A stretch of DNA of 9,143 nucleotides, taken from positions 1 through 9,143 of the forward strand of contig JAJRST010000014.1 of the NCBI GenBank assembly GCA_024278645.1, given 5' to 3'. This document shows positions 1 through 6,788 of the stretch, in pieces. The notes beneath the pieces were generated by a model. It saw only the letters and a list, made by a program, of their open reading frames with translations, ran no database searches and had not been told where the DNA came from. A program made the position numbers and the translations under genes. Position 1 is the stretch's first letter, and each line of letters starts with the position of its first letter. Source of the DNA: a bacterium (GTDB taxonomy: Bacteria > Zhuqueibacterota > Zhuqueibacteria > Residuimicrobiales > Krinioviventaceae).

Positions 1-754
1 CATCGGCGGCAAAGCGACATTTCCATTTTTTCGAGGCGACAATTTTTTGCAAAAAAAGATCGTCATCGCCGGAGACGTAATTGGCCACGCCGTCGAACCC
101 ATTCAATTCCTGATAAACCTGTTTGCGGTAGCCAAAGTTGGCGCCGTTAGCCATAAATGGGCGGCCCAGGCCAAAACCGGCGGCGCCGATCAGCACCAGC
201 GCCAGGGAATCCAGCGTTTCCAGCTTGCTCAACAGACGGCCATCCTCCTCGACAAGCAGCCACGAGGCCACGGCGCCGGTCTTTTCGTCGAAATGGCGCA
301 CCATCACTTCGATCCATGAAGGCGAGACGCGACAGTCGGCGTCGGTGGTGAGAATAATGTCGCCGCGGCTGGCGTTGATGCCCAGTTGCAGCGCCGCCTT
401 TTTGGGCGAAACGCCGTCATAATCGCCGAGGGACAGCAGTTTGATGCGATCGTCGCCGTTTGCATAAGCGCGACACACTGTAAACGTGTCGTCCTCGGAA
501 TGATCATCCACCACGATCACTTGATACTTGTCCGGCGTATAAGATTGATTCAGAATATGATCCAGGCAGGCGGCAATATTTTCCTCCTCGTTGCGGGCGG
601 GAATAATGACCGAAACGTATGGTGAATAATCGTTGCTTTTCACGCTCTTTAATCGGAACAAGCCGACGGACATGAGCAGAAGAAATAAAAGATAGGCGGC
701 GGCGCCCAGCCACTGAAAAACGAGGATCGGATCAAGAAGCGACAGGTTTTCCAT
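1..754 (-). CDS. Membrane-anchored family 2 glycosyltransferase, 3' end outside the window
   Basis: The first 251 codons are present; the reading frame leaves the window at base 1. Residues about 10-32 form one hydrophobic segment (FQWLGAAAYLLFLLLMSVGL), so the enzyme is probably tethered to the inner membrane with its catalytic domain in the cytoplasm. A GT-A fold follows: SVIIPARNEEENIAACL opens the domain, VVDDHSEDDT is the nucleotide-binding acidic motif, TTDADCRVSP carries the DxD-type metal site, and SGDDDLFLQK near the visible end resembles the acceptor-side acidic motif. The later QxxRW motif would lie beyond the window. The family moves a sugar from a nucleotide-sugar to a lipid or glycan acceptor; the substrate cannot be told here. 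The ATG at 754 is preceded directly by an in-frame TAA, so translation cannot start further upstream. No strong Shine-Dalgarno is seen, and the start lies inside the end of the upstream gene, which suggests translational coupling. Confidence 0.9.
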   Translation of the reverse strand, partial: MENLSLLDPILVFQWLGAAAYLLFLLLMSVGLFRLKSVKSNDYSPYVSVIIPARNEEENIAACLDHILNQSYTPDKYQVIVVDDHSEDDTFTVCRAYANGDDRIKLLSLGDYDGVSPKKAALQLGINASRGDIILTTDADCRVSPSWIEVMVRHFDEKTGAVASWLLVEEDGRLLSKLETLDSLALVLIGAAGFGLGRPFMANGANFGYRKQVYQELNGFDGVANYVSGDDDLFLQKIVASKKWKCRFAAD

Positions 755-1718
755 TTATTTTTTTCATATTTTGACGTTTGAGCAAAAAGAGTCCCAGTCC
801 GACAAGGCTGGGGGTCAGGATATTGATTACAAACAACAGTAGAGAGGCGTTAAAAGCGGCGGCCTCCGGCACGCCAAATTGCCCGAAAAAATAGACCGCG
901 GCGCTTTCGCGGATGCCGAGATCACCCAGTGAGATCGGCAGCAAGGATTTTGTAAACATCACGGCAAAAACGGCAAGATACGCTTCAATGACGGCGATGG
1001 GTTGAAAAGCGAAAATCAAAAGCACGAACTGGGTGCAATAAGTGAGCGTTTGCATAACGGTGTACAAAAAGAGTTTGAAGGTAAAATGCGGCGTCGCCAG
1101 TTCGATGCCGGAGACGAATCTTTCCAGCGCCTTGACCTTGCGAGCGACATGATGGTAGCGCGCCGCCATGTTGCGCAACAAAGCGGGACGCAACAGGAGA
1201 AGTAAAAACGCCGAAACCAGGCTCATGGCCATAATAAAGATCGGCAGCCACACGAACGGATGCATGTTCATGGAGATAAAATGCGACAGGCTGATGATGC
1301 CGACAAAGTAGAGCACGGTGAGAGTGATCATTTTGTCGATCATGAGCAGGCCGAGCAGCCTGGCCCAATCCGCGTCCTTGACAAACGCCGTTCTGCCAAA
1401 GTCGCCCAGTCTGCCCGGCGTCGCCAGGCCGAGCGTCATGCCCACAAAAAGGGAATATATAATTCGTCGATTGCGAATGCCCGGGTTTTCACGATGCACG
1501 ATCAGCTTCCATTTTGAAAACTGAAAAAAGATATTCAAAAGCAAAAGCAAACAGGCGGCGCATATCAAAGCCACATTCGTATTGACAAGGGCGGATGACA
1601 GTTGTTCGATGCGGATTCGCTTGATGAGCACAAAAAGCACCAAGACGGCGACTAAAATCTTGAACACGACAAAAACGACCTTTTGCGCAAGCGGATTTTT
1701 TTGAATGCTGATAAACAA
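732..1718 (-). CDS. Flippase-like integral membrane protein (AglD / LPG-synthase-TM family)
   Basis: This 328-residue protein is hydrophobic almost throughout, with about seven or eight membrane segments: for example residues 13-33, 48-65, the mid-protein stretches around LLMIDKMITLTVLYFVGIIS and FVWLPIFIMAMSLVSAFLLL, and a last segment ending in LVGLGLFLLKRQ. The short motifs GLATPGRLGDFGR and SLLPISLGDLGIRESAAV are the paired glycine-rich loops typical of the UPF0104/TIGR00374 family, found as the membrane half of MprF and as stand-alone proteins proposed to flip lipids. Length fits the stand-alone form (about 300-340 residues). It overlaps the downstream glycosyltransferase by 23 bases, so a shared role in lipid-linked sugar or glycolipid handling is inferred. 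The chosen start is TTG at 1716-1718, supported by GAGGA (1723-1727) five bases upstream on this strand; no ATG lies near the N-terminus. True transport activity is unproven for most of the family. Confidence 0.85.
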   Translation of the reverse strand: MFISIQKNPLAQKVVFVVFKILVAVLVLFVLIKRIRIEQLSSALVNTNVALICAACLLLLLNIFFQFSKWKLIVHRENPGIRNRRIIYSLFVGMTLGLATPGRLGDFGRTAFVKDADWARLLGLLMIDKMITLTVLYFVGIISLSHFISMNMHPFVWLPIFIMAMSLVSAFLLLLLRPALLRNMAARYHHVARKVKALERFVSGIELATPHFTFKLFLYTVMQTLTYCTQFVLLIFAFQPIAVIEAYLAVFAVMFTKSLLPISLGDLGIRESAAVYFFGQFGVPEAAAFNASLLLFVINILTPSLVGLGLFLLKRQNMKKINGKPVAS

Positions 1719-1731
1719 GACTTCCTCGGGG

Positions 1732-1761
1732 ATTATAAAATTACAAGATAGAACGTGCGAA
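1732..1761 (-). promoter_or_regulatory. Candidate sigma70-type promoter of the flippase-like/glycosyltransferase pair
   Basis: On the minus strand TTCGCA (1761-1756) and a perfect TATAAT (1737-1732) are separated by 18 bases, between the terminator of the transporter unit and the flippase-like gene. The expected transcript start, near 1725, falls within the Shine-Dalgarno of the TTG start, which would give an almost leaderless message. Either the promoter or the start codon may therefore be misplaced. Confidence 0.4.
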
Positions 1762-1784
1762 AGAGAAAACCAAGAAAAATAAGC

Positions 1785-1811
1785 AAAAAAGGAGCGTTAT
1801 GAAACGCTCCT
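1785..1811 (-). terminator. Rho-independent terminator of the phosphate transporter unit
   Basis: A perfect 9-bp stem, AGGAGCGTT at 1790-1798 with AACGCTCCT at 1803-1811 and loop ATGA, is followed on the minus strand by a T-run (A-run at 1785-1789 on the plus strand). There is no T-run on the plus-strand side, so it works leftward only. It begins 27 bases after the TGA at 1839-1841, so transcription is expected to continue through the internal TAG of the transporter to this point. Confidence 0.88.
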
Positions 1812-1838
1812 CAAGCTGGCGGTGTTTATGTTGGCCTG

Positions 1839-2093
1839 TCACTCCCCCGGATGAAACGTCTCGTTATATCCCTTGAGCAACTGCACCAGCTCCTCGGCAA
1901 TTTCCTGGGAGTGGGTCAGGAAGGAAAAATAGAGGATGGAGTGCCTGGTTTTGGCGCCGCCTTTTTTCAGTCGCTTGATATGTCGCCGATTGAGATCGTT
2001 GACCACGTCATTCACCTCATCCAGGGCGTAGATGGTCGCGGAAATGGCGGCGCGGTCATCGGCCTCGATGGCCTGAACAGCGCGATTCAGCTA
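1839..2093 (-). pseudogene. In-frame continuation of the transporter's PhoU-like domain after an internal TAG
   Basis: This stretch has no start of its own. It continues the frame of the upstream PiT transporter: codon 652 is TAG (2091-2093), then 83 sense codons follow to TGA at 1839-1841. The encoded sequence is acidic and helical and holds the second-half signature of PhoU-type domains: DEVNDVVNDLNRRHIKRLKK at residues 676-695 of the joined protein, followed by SILYFSFLTHSQEIAEELVQ. With it the joined product would be 735 residues, close to what I recall for PiT proteins with a PhoU-like tail. The absence of any other stop or frameshift shows this part was under coding selection until very recently or still is. 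It is either the lost end of a truncated gene, a real C-terminus reached by amber readthrough or suppression, or the result of a one-base sequence error. Confidence 0.85.
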
Positions 2094-4046
2094 GCCCTTT
2101 AACAACTCGTAAACTTTATTCGTCTCGGCCGCCTGCGTCTCGTCAAACGGTTTATGTTGGTTGACGATGTGATAATAGCACATGTCCGACAGGTCGGAGA
2201 TGTGCCGCCCGACGCTTCCGATCGCCGTGATGATTCGCTGACTCATTTCAATATTCGAGCTGTCCATCTGAATATCGTTAATAAAAGTGGAGGCCAGTGC
2301 ACGGCTCGATTTTTTGAGCTTGTGTGCGTGATCGCGCGCCGACCGCAATCGTTTTTCGTCTTTTGCAAACAAGCCCTCGACCATTTCCGTCAGCACGTCA
2401 ATCAATTTATTCAAGAACAGCGAACTCTTTTTTGAAATTTTGACTCCGATATCAACCGTCTCTTCCAAACCTTCTTCCTCGGTGGCTTCGCTTGCTCGCT
2501 GTTTGTGAATTTTATAGGTATTCACAATCATAAAGACGGCAAAGCCGATGAGCAGAAGCATGGCCGGCAGCTTGAAAAAGTACAGCAGGACGGCAAAAAG
2601 AAAAGACAACGTAAAAGCGATAAAAGCCGTCAGAAACCATCCTCCCACCACGGTGAAAACGCCGGAGATGCGATAGACGGCGCTGTCGCGCCCCCAGGCC
2701 CTGTCGGCAAGCGAGGCGCCCATGGCCACCATAAAAGTCACATAAGTGGTCGACAACGGCAACTTTAGCGAGGTGCCCAAGGAAATCAATGCGCTGGAGA
2801 CAATGAGAATGGAAGAGGCGCGGATCATATCAAAAGCGGGGCGGTCCTTGCCGGGATGCTTTATCGCCTCGGCATTGAAAAAGCGTTTGGCAATAGCATG
2901 GCGGAGAGAGTCGGGCAGCCATTTTCGAAGAGAGTCGGCGACGCCGACGCCCATTTTCACGATCGGTCGCGTGATGCTCAGCGCTTCAAATCGCTCCTCT
3001 CCTTCCTCTTGCCGGCCCAATCGCACCGTCGTCTCGACGACAGTTTTCGCCTTTTTCGAAATCCACAATGTGACGACCATGACGGCGCCGGCAATAAGAA
3101 GTATCCATGTGTCCGTATGCACCTTGCCGGCCATGGCCTCCATCGTCGCCTGCAGCGGCTCCGGATATTGCAAAGCGAGAATGTAGGCGTTAAAACCCGC
3201 CAACGGCACGCCGATAAAGTTAACCAAATCATTCGCCGCAAAAGCCATGGCCAGCGCGGCAGTGCCGACGAGAACGATAAACTTTAGGATATCAATTTTG
3301 ACAAGCCAATGAAAAATCTGCAAAAGAACAGTCCAGACGACAAAACTGGCGCCCAGAATGACAAGCGTGTGGTGCTTGATCCAGTCCACCATTTCCGGCG
3401 TCATCCAGGATGAACCTTTTGCGCCTTTGATGAGAATAAAATAGGTGATGGTCATCATCGCCAGGCCGCCGTAAATGGCGCCGTATCGCTTTACTTTTTC
3501 CTTGTAATCAAAAGTGAACACGAGACGCACAACCCCTTGTACAAGGGCGCCAAAGGTGAACGCAAAAACAATGGACAAAAGAATGCCGGAGATGATGGCG
3601 AGCGCCTTTGCCGTGTTGATATAATTCACCAATTCGGACATGTTATGCCCCAATTGGGATATCTTTATCATCGAGACGGCCACAGCCGCGCCCAGCAGCT
3701 CAAAAACAATGGAAACGGTCGTCGACGTTGGCAACCCAAACGTGCTGAACAAATCCAGCAGAATGATGTCGGTCAACATGACGGCCAGAAAAATGATCAA
3801 AAGCTCGGTGACCTGGAAATATTGCGGATGAAAAATGCCTTTGCGGGCGACCTCCATCATGCCGCTTGAAAAAGTCACGCCCAACAAAATGCCGATGCTG
3901 GCGACAATCATAATCACCTTGCGAGAGGCAACGCGCGAACCGATGGCGGCATTCAGAAAATTGACGGCGTCATTGCTTACGCCGACAATTAAATCCGAAA
4001 AGGCCAGTGCGAAAAGCACGACAACAACAAATAAATAGATCTCCAT
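2091..4046 (-). CDS. PiT-family inorganic phosphate transporter with C-terminal PhoU-like domain (interrupted by TAG)
   Basis: This is a low-affinity phosphate permease of the PiT/Pho-4 family (651 residues to the TAG), driven by a cation gradient and located in the inner membrane. The two family repeats are visible: SNDAVNFLNAAIG at residues 24-36 with PTSTT at 106-110, and AANDLVNFIGVPLAG at 270-284 with PLSTTY at 430-435. Around ten membrane segments are spread over residues 1-330 and 408-510, with a charged cytoplasmic loop at about 331-405. From about residue 530 the protein is soluble, helical and PhoU-like, with one helical hairpin present up to the stop and the rest encoded beyond it. 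PhoU proteins restrain phosphate uptake and pass its state to PhoR. Start ATG 4046 is preceded by a purine-rich AGGAAAGAGAAAG. The gene is divergent from the PhoB/PhoR-like pair and has repeats resembling Pho boxes upstream. Transport identity is firm; function of the cut regulatory tail is open. Confidence 0.93.
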   Translation of the reverse strand: MEIYLFVVVVLFALAFSDLIVGVSNDAVNFLNAAIGSRVASRKVIMIVASIGILLGVTFSSGMMEVARKGIFHPQYFQVTELLIIFLAVMLTDIILLDLFSTFGLPTSTTVSIVFELLGAAVAVSMIKISQLGHNMSELVNYINTAKALAIISGILLSIVFAFTFGALVQGVVRLVFTFDYKEKVKRYGAIYGGLAMMTITYFILIKGAKGSSWMTPEMVDWIKHHTLVILGASFVVWTVLLQIFHWLVKIDILKFIVLVGTAALAMAFAANDLVNFIGVPLAGFNAYILALQYPEPLQATMEAMAGKVHTDTWILLIAGAVMVVTLWISKKAKTVVETTVRLGRQEEGEERFEALSITRPIVKMGVGVADSLRKWLPDSLRHAIAKRFFNAEAIKHPGKDRPAFDMIRASSILIVSSALISLGTSLKLPLSTTYVTFMVAMGASLADRAWGRDSAVYRISGVFTVVGGWFLTAFIAFTLSFLFAVLLYFFKLPAMLLLIGFAVFMIVNTYKIHKQRASEATEEEGLEETVDIGVKISKKSSLFLNKLIDVLTEMVEGLFAKDEKRLRSARDHAHKLKKSSRALASTFINDIQMDSSNIEMSQRIITAIGSVGRHISDLSDMCYYHIVNQHKPFDETQAAETNKVYELLKG

Positions 4047-4106
4047 ATTCTTTCTCTTTCCTGCAAGTTATACCAAACCAGGACTTAAATTAATGTATTC
4101 AAACAA

Positions 4107-4145
4107 TATTATCAATCGGTTAATTCAATGTTAATTTTTTGTAAA
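4107..4145 (-). promoter_or_regulatory. Pho-box-like array: direct repeats with 11-bp period
   Basis: Read on the minus strand, toward the transporter, hexamers occur every 11 bases: TTTACA (4145-4140), TTAACA (4134-4129), TTAACC (4123-4118) and ATAATA (4112-4107), each separated by 5 bases. On the plus strand the two central ones appear as GTTAATT at 4119-4125 and 4130-4136, a seven-base match with a four-base AT-rich spacer. An 11-bp direct-repeat layout is that known for PhoB and PhoP binding sites, and the hexamers match the Bacillus PhoP consensus TT(A/T/C)A(C/T)A closely. The divergent neighbours are a phosphate transporter and a PhoB-like regulator. Binding is inferred, and the AT-richness of the gap adds some risk of chance similarity. 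Confidence 0.6.
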
Positions 4146-4168
4146 GTTAAATTAACTTGCATTAAAAT
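4139..4168 (+). promoter_or_regulatory. Candidate promoter of the regulator/kinase operon with a palindromic operator
   Basis: TTGTAA (4139-4144) and TAAAAT (4163-4168) are spaced by 18 bases and point toward the response regulator, giving a leader of roughly 50 bases. Between them lies a perfect 15-bp palindrome, AAGTTAA-A-TTAACTT (4144-4158), sharing the GTTAA core of the adjacent Pho-box-like repeats. A protein bound there would cover the promoter core. Both the promoter and the operator role are inferred from sequence only. Confidence 0.4.
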
Positions 4169-4224
4169 GCGTTTTCCCCTACTTTTCCCACAATCAAATG
4201 TACGGTTTTTTTATTTTAAAAGCT

Positions 4225-4926
4225 ATGATGACAAAAAGAATTCTTATCGTCGACGATGAAAGAGATATCCGGGACCTCCTGGAGTTCAACCTGGAGAACG
4301 AAGGGTACAAAACAATGCAGGCAAGGGATGGTCTGCAAGCCGTTGAAAAAGCAAAACTGAAAAAACCGGACCTCGTGCTTCTCGACATCATGCTCCCGCA
4401 CAAGGATGGCTTTGAAGTGCTGCGGGAGTTGCGCGCCGACCCCAACACGGTCAACATACCGGTCATCTTTCTCACCGCGAAGGACAACGAGATTGATGAA
4501 GTCATTGGTCTGGAGTTGGGCGCCGATGATTACATCGTCAAGCCCATCTCCATTCGCAAACTGTTGGCAAGGGTTAAAAAGGCTTTGCGCAAAAAGCCCT
4601 CTCAAGCAGAGGAAGCCTCTCGGGCCTTATCGTTCAACGGGCTCGGCATCGACCCCTCCAGCCACCGGGTGACCGTCAATGATAAAGAAGTGATGTTGAC
4701 AAAAAAAGAATTCGAAATTCTTCTTTACCTGGCGCGTCGTCCGGGACGCGTCATTACCCGCCGCATCCTCCTAGACGAACTTTGGGATGAAAACGTCGTG
4801 GTCATAGATCGCACGATCGACGTGCACATCCGGAAAATTCGCGAAAAGCTTGGCGTCGCCAACATGGATAAAATCGAGACCATCAAGGGCATTGGCTATC
4901 GATTTAAAAACGAATCAACCTCCTGA
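4225..4926 (+). CDS. PhoB/PhoP-like response regulator (OmpR family)
   Basis: This is a two-domain transcription regulator of 233 residues from the chosen start. The receiver domain (residues about 3-122) has the acidic pair D10-D11, the phospho-acceptor D54 in LLDIMLP, T84 in LTAKD and K106 in VKP. The C-terminal winged-helix DNA-binding domain (about 134-229) contains LTKKEFEILLYLARRPGRV and the recognition helix region DRTIDVHIRKIREKLG, ending in the usual GIGYRF hairpin. An ATG at 4198 in the same frame would add MYGFFILKA, which is hydrophobic and atypical for a receiver; ATG 4225 or 4228 (MTKRILIVDD) matches family N-termini better. None has a good Shine-Dalgarno. The stop overlaps the kinase start by one base. 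The PhoR-like partner and the divergent phosphate transporter suggest control of phosphate genes, with autoregulation through the shared upstream repeats. The receiver and DNA-binding assignment is firm; the phosphate role is inferred from context. Confidence 0.9.
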   Translation: MMTKRILIVDDERDIRDLLEFNLENEGYKTMQARDGLQAVEKAKLKKPDLVLLDIMLPHKDGFEVLRELRADPNTVNIPVIFLTAKDNEIDEVIGLELGADDYIVKPISIRKLLARVKKALRKKPSQAEEASRALSFNGLGIDPSSHRVTVNDKEVMLTKKEFEILLYLARRPGRVITRRILLDELWDENVVVIDRTIDVHIRKIREKLGVANMDKIETIKGIGYRFKNESTS

Positions 4927-6359
4927 TGTATATCTCCTTACGCAAAAAAATCATTCTTTTGGTGCTCTCTTTGCTTTTCATTCTCACAATAGCGGCAAGC
5001 GTCATCTCAACGCTGGAATTGCAGAAATATTACAAGCAGCGTATTATTAAACAGATGACATTCCAGCTCGACGAGGTGGAATTCCTGCTGGCCACGCTGA
5101 ATTTAAACTTTGACGACTCGCAGTATTACGACTATTTTACAAATTATGCTATTCGCGCCCAATACCGTCTCACTCTAGTGGATTCCACCGGTCTGGTCGT
5201 TTTTGATTCGAACGTCCCCATGGATTCGCTGGCCCTGTTGCAAAATCATTTGAATCGTCCGGAAGTGCAAATGGCTCTTCGGCAGCGGTTAGGACGAGAC
5301 GAACGCATAAGCGCCACCCTGGCAAGCCCCATGCTCTATACCGCCAAAGTTTGCAACATCCCCGGCATCCGTTTCATCCGCCTGGCTTTGCCGCTCGATG
5401 AAATACGGATGGTCATGAACACAGTGAGTTTGAAGATTCTTGTCGGCAGCGGCGTGGCTTTTTTTATTATGGCTGTCGTCAGCTACTTTATCGCCATACG
5501 CATTACCTATCCCATTCAGCAGATATCCAAGGTCGCCGAGAAAATTAAAGGGGGCGACTATAACGCCAGGTTTGCAGTCGTGAGCAGCGATGAAATCGGC
5601 GATCTTGCCGAGTTGCTCAACGAGATGCTTGACAAAATTAACGACGACCTTGTGCGCATGAAAAAGCTTGAACGTATGCGCAGTCAGTTCCTGGGCAATG
5701 TTTCTCACGAACTGCGCACGCCCATTTTTTCCGTTCAGGGCTATCTGGAGACGATCCTGCAAAACCCGAGAGCGCATCCGGAAAAACAGCGCAAATTCAT
5801 TAAAAAGGCCTATCGACAGGCGGTGCGACTGAACAACCTGCTCACCGATCTCATTGACATTTCGCGCATCGAATCCGGCGAAATGAAAATGACCTTCGAA
5901 CCCTTTAACGTCCATAGCTGGCTGCAAAAGATTGTCGCCGAACAGAGCGAAACCGCCGCCGAGCACAAAGTTACCATTTCATTGGCAAACAAAAACAATG
6001 AACAGCTGCAGGTGCTCGGAGATCGGCATCGGTTGACGCAGGCCGTCCTCAACCTTGTCACAAATGCCATAAAATACAACGTCGAAAACGGCACGGTGCA
6101 GCTCGGCTATCACATTAAAAAAGATGTCGTGGAAATCTATATTTCAGACACCGGGCGCGGCATCGAGGCAAAGCATATTCCGCGAATTTTCGAACGCTTT
6201 TACCGCGTTGACAAGGAACGTTCGCGCAAAGTGGGCGGCACCGGGCTGGGGCTTGCTATTGTCAAACACATCATCGAAGCCCACCACGGCGCCGTCTCCG
6301 TGGAAAGCGAGATCGGCATCGGAACGCGAATCAGTTTCAAATTGCACAAGACGTCGTAA
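4926..6359 (+). CDS. PhoR/PnpS-like membrane sensor histidine kinase
   Basis: This 477-residue kinase is the likely partner of the preceding regulator; its ATG shares one base with that gene's TGA. Order of parts: membrane segment 1 (about 9-28), periplasmic sensor (about 29-165), membrane segment 2 (about 168-191), HAMP linker (about 190-243), HisKA with phospho-acceptor H261 in VSHELRTP, and HATPase_c with the N box around N380 (LVTNAIKYN), G1 DTGRGI 408-413, F box FERFYR 422-427 and G2 GGTGLGL 437-443. All catalytic residues are present. In the periplasmic part, NRPEVQMAL followed by ERISATLASPMLYTAKVCN and FIRLALPLDEI resembles the sensor fold of PhoR/PnpS/WalK-type kinases. Unlike many PhoR proteins, no PAS domain lies between HAMP and HisKA, so the signal must pass directly. 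It is expected to phosphorylate and dephosphorylate the regulator. Whether it reads phosphate itself or via the PhoU-like tail of the transporter cannot be seen here. Confidence 0.9.
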   Translation: MYISLRKKIILLVLSLLFILTIAASVISTLELQKYYKQRIIKQMTFQLDEVEFLLATLNLNFDDSQYYDYFTNYAIRAQYRLTLVDSTGLVVFDSNVPMDSLALLQNHLNRPEVQMALRQRLGRDERISATLASPMLYTAKVCNIPGIRFIRLALPLDEIRMVMNTVSLKILVGSGVAFFIMAVVSYFIAIRITYPIQQISKVAEKIKGGDYNARFAVVSSDEIGDLAELLNEMLDKINDDLVRMKKLERMRSQFLGNVSHELRTPIFSVQGYLETILQNPRAHPEKQRKFIKKAYRQAVRLNNLLTDLIDISRIESGEMKMTFEPFNVHSWLQKIVAEQSETAAEHKVTISLANKNNEQLQVLGDRHRLTQAVLNLVTNAIKYNVENGTVQLGYHIKKDVVEIYISDTGRGIEAKHIPRIFERFYRVDKERSRKVGGTGLGLAIVKHIIEAHHGAVSVESEIGIGTRISFKLHKTS

Positions 6360-6594
6360 CAATCTTCACGCACTCACTGCAAACCTCTACCAGGAGAGAG
6401 AACCCGGCCAGTACGACGACAGCCACCGGCAATTTTTTGTAATTATTCAGTTTAAAGACAGAAATAAACGGCAAAACCATTTCAGGCTGAATAGCTGCAA
6501 TATTTTTGATATATTTGTCTGCAAAACGTACTGTTTGGGCATAATTTGTTAAAGAGTAGATTGAGTTAAATATCGATAACTCCAGCATGGCTTC

Positions 6595-6744
6595 TTTTGA
6601 TAAATCAACCTGTTATTGATGAGCAATCGCCACTATCTCTTACAGCGGGGTTTCGAGATATTATGCTCCGAGCCAACTCGGGCATAACACATACTGGTTG
6701 TCCTTTTTTGGCTAATTGGTTTATTGTCAGCGTCTTTATCAAAA
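6595..6744. repeat. 10-bp inverted repeat pair spanning about 150 bases
   Basis: TTTTGATAAA at 6595-6604 is matched exactly in inverted orientation by TTTATCAAAA at 6735-6744. Complementarity stops outside and inside these ten bases. No target-site duplication was seen beside them, and chance is a real possibility in AT-rich DNA. Confidence 0.35.
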
Positions 6745-6788
6745 TGACGGATCGAAAGATCAACAGGCAGGCCAAAAGCCGTGCTCAT
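6633..6788 (-). CDS. Possible small protein, 51 residues, unrecognised
   Basis: An ATG at 6788 is preceded by a good Shine-Dalgarno, AGGAG at 6798-6794 with five bases of spacing. The product begins MSTAFGLPVDLSIRHFDKDA, is mostly polar and basic, and ends at TAG 6633-6635. It has no membrane segment or motif I recognise. The ribosome site is the only positive evidence; it may instead be the 5' remnant of a decayed gene, because the AT-rich DNA downstream holds no continuing frame of good quality. Confidence 0.2.
   Translation of the reverse strand: MSTAFGLPVDLSIRHFDKDADNKPISQKRTTSMCYARVGSEHNISKPRCKR
6661..6687. repeat. Bulged hairpin in the intergenic region
   Basis: TTATGC (6661-6666) pairs with GCATAA (6682-6687) and CCGAG (6668-6672) with CTCGG (6677-6681), leaving T6667 bulged and a CCAA loop. 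The stem totals 11 base pairs. No T-run follows directly on either strand, so it is not a standard terminator. It could be an RNA structure in the leader of the hybrid kinase or a protein site. Confidence 0.4.

Noticed and set aside
1851..2102. Plus-strand ORF of 83 codons
   Set aside because: It is the antisense shadow of the PhoU-like continuation on the minus strand, which has recognisable domain motifs; the plus-strand product does not.
2154..3869. Several plus-strand ORFs opposite the transporter gene
   Set aside because: They overlap a strongly recognised membrane protein on the minus strand, are low-complexity and carry no domain signal.
4067..4072. TATAAC on the minus strand as the transporter's -10 box
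   Set aside because: No -35 match is found at the right distance and the transcript start would cut into the purine-rich ribosome site.
4198..4224. Upstream ATG of the response regulator
   Set aside because: It adds a nine-residue hydrophobic stretch not expected before a receiver domain and has no better ribosome site than ATG 4225/4228.
5289..5966. 225-codon minus-strand ORF opposite the sensor kinase
   Set aside because: It lies fully inside a kinase gene with intact catalytic motifs; its product shows no recognisable features.
6400..6440. Terminator after the sensor kinase (CCGG repeats before a T-run)
   Set aside because: Only a four-base stem with an 18-base loop can form, too weak to support.
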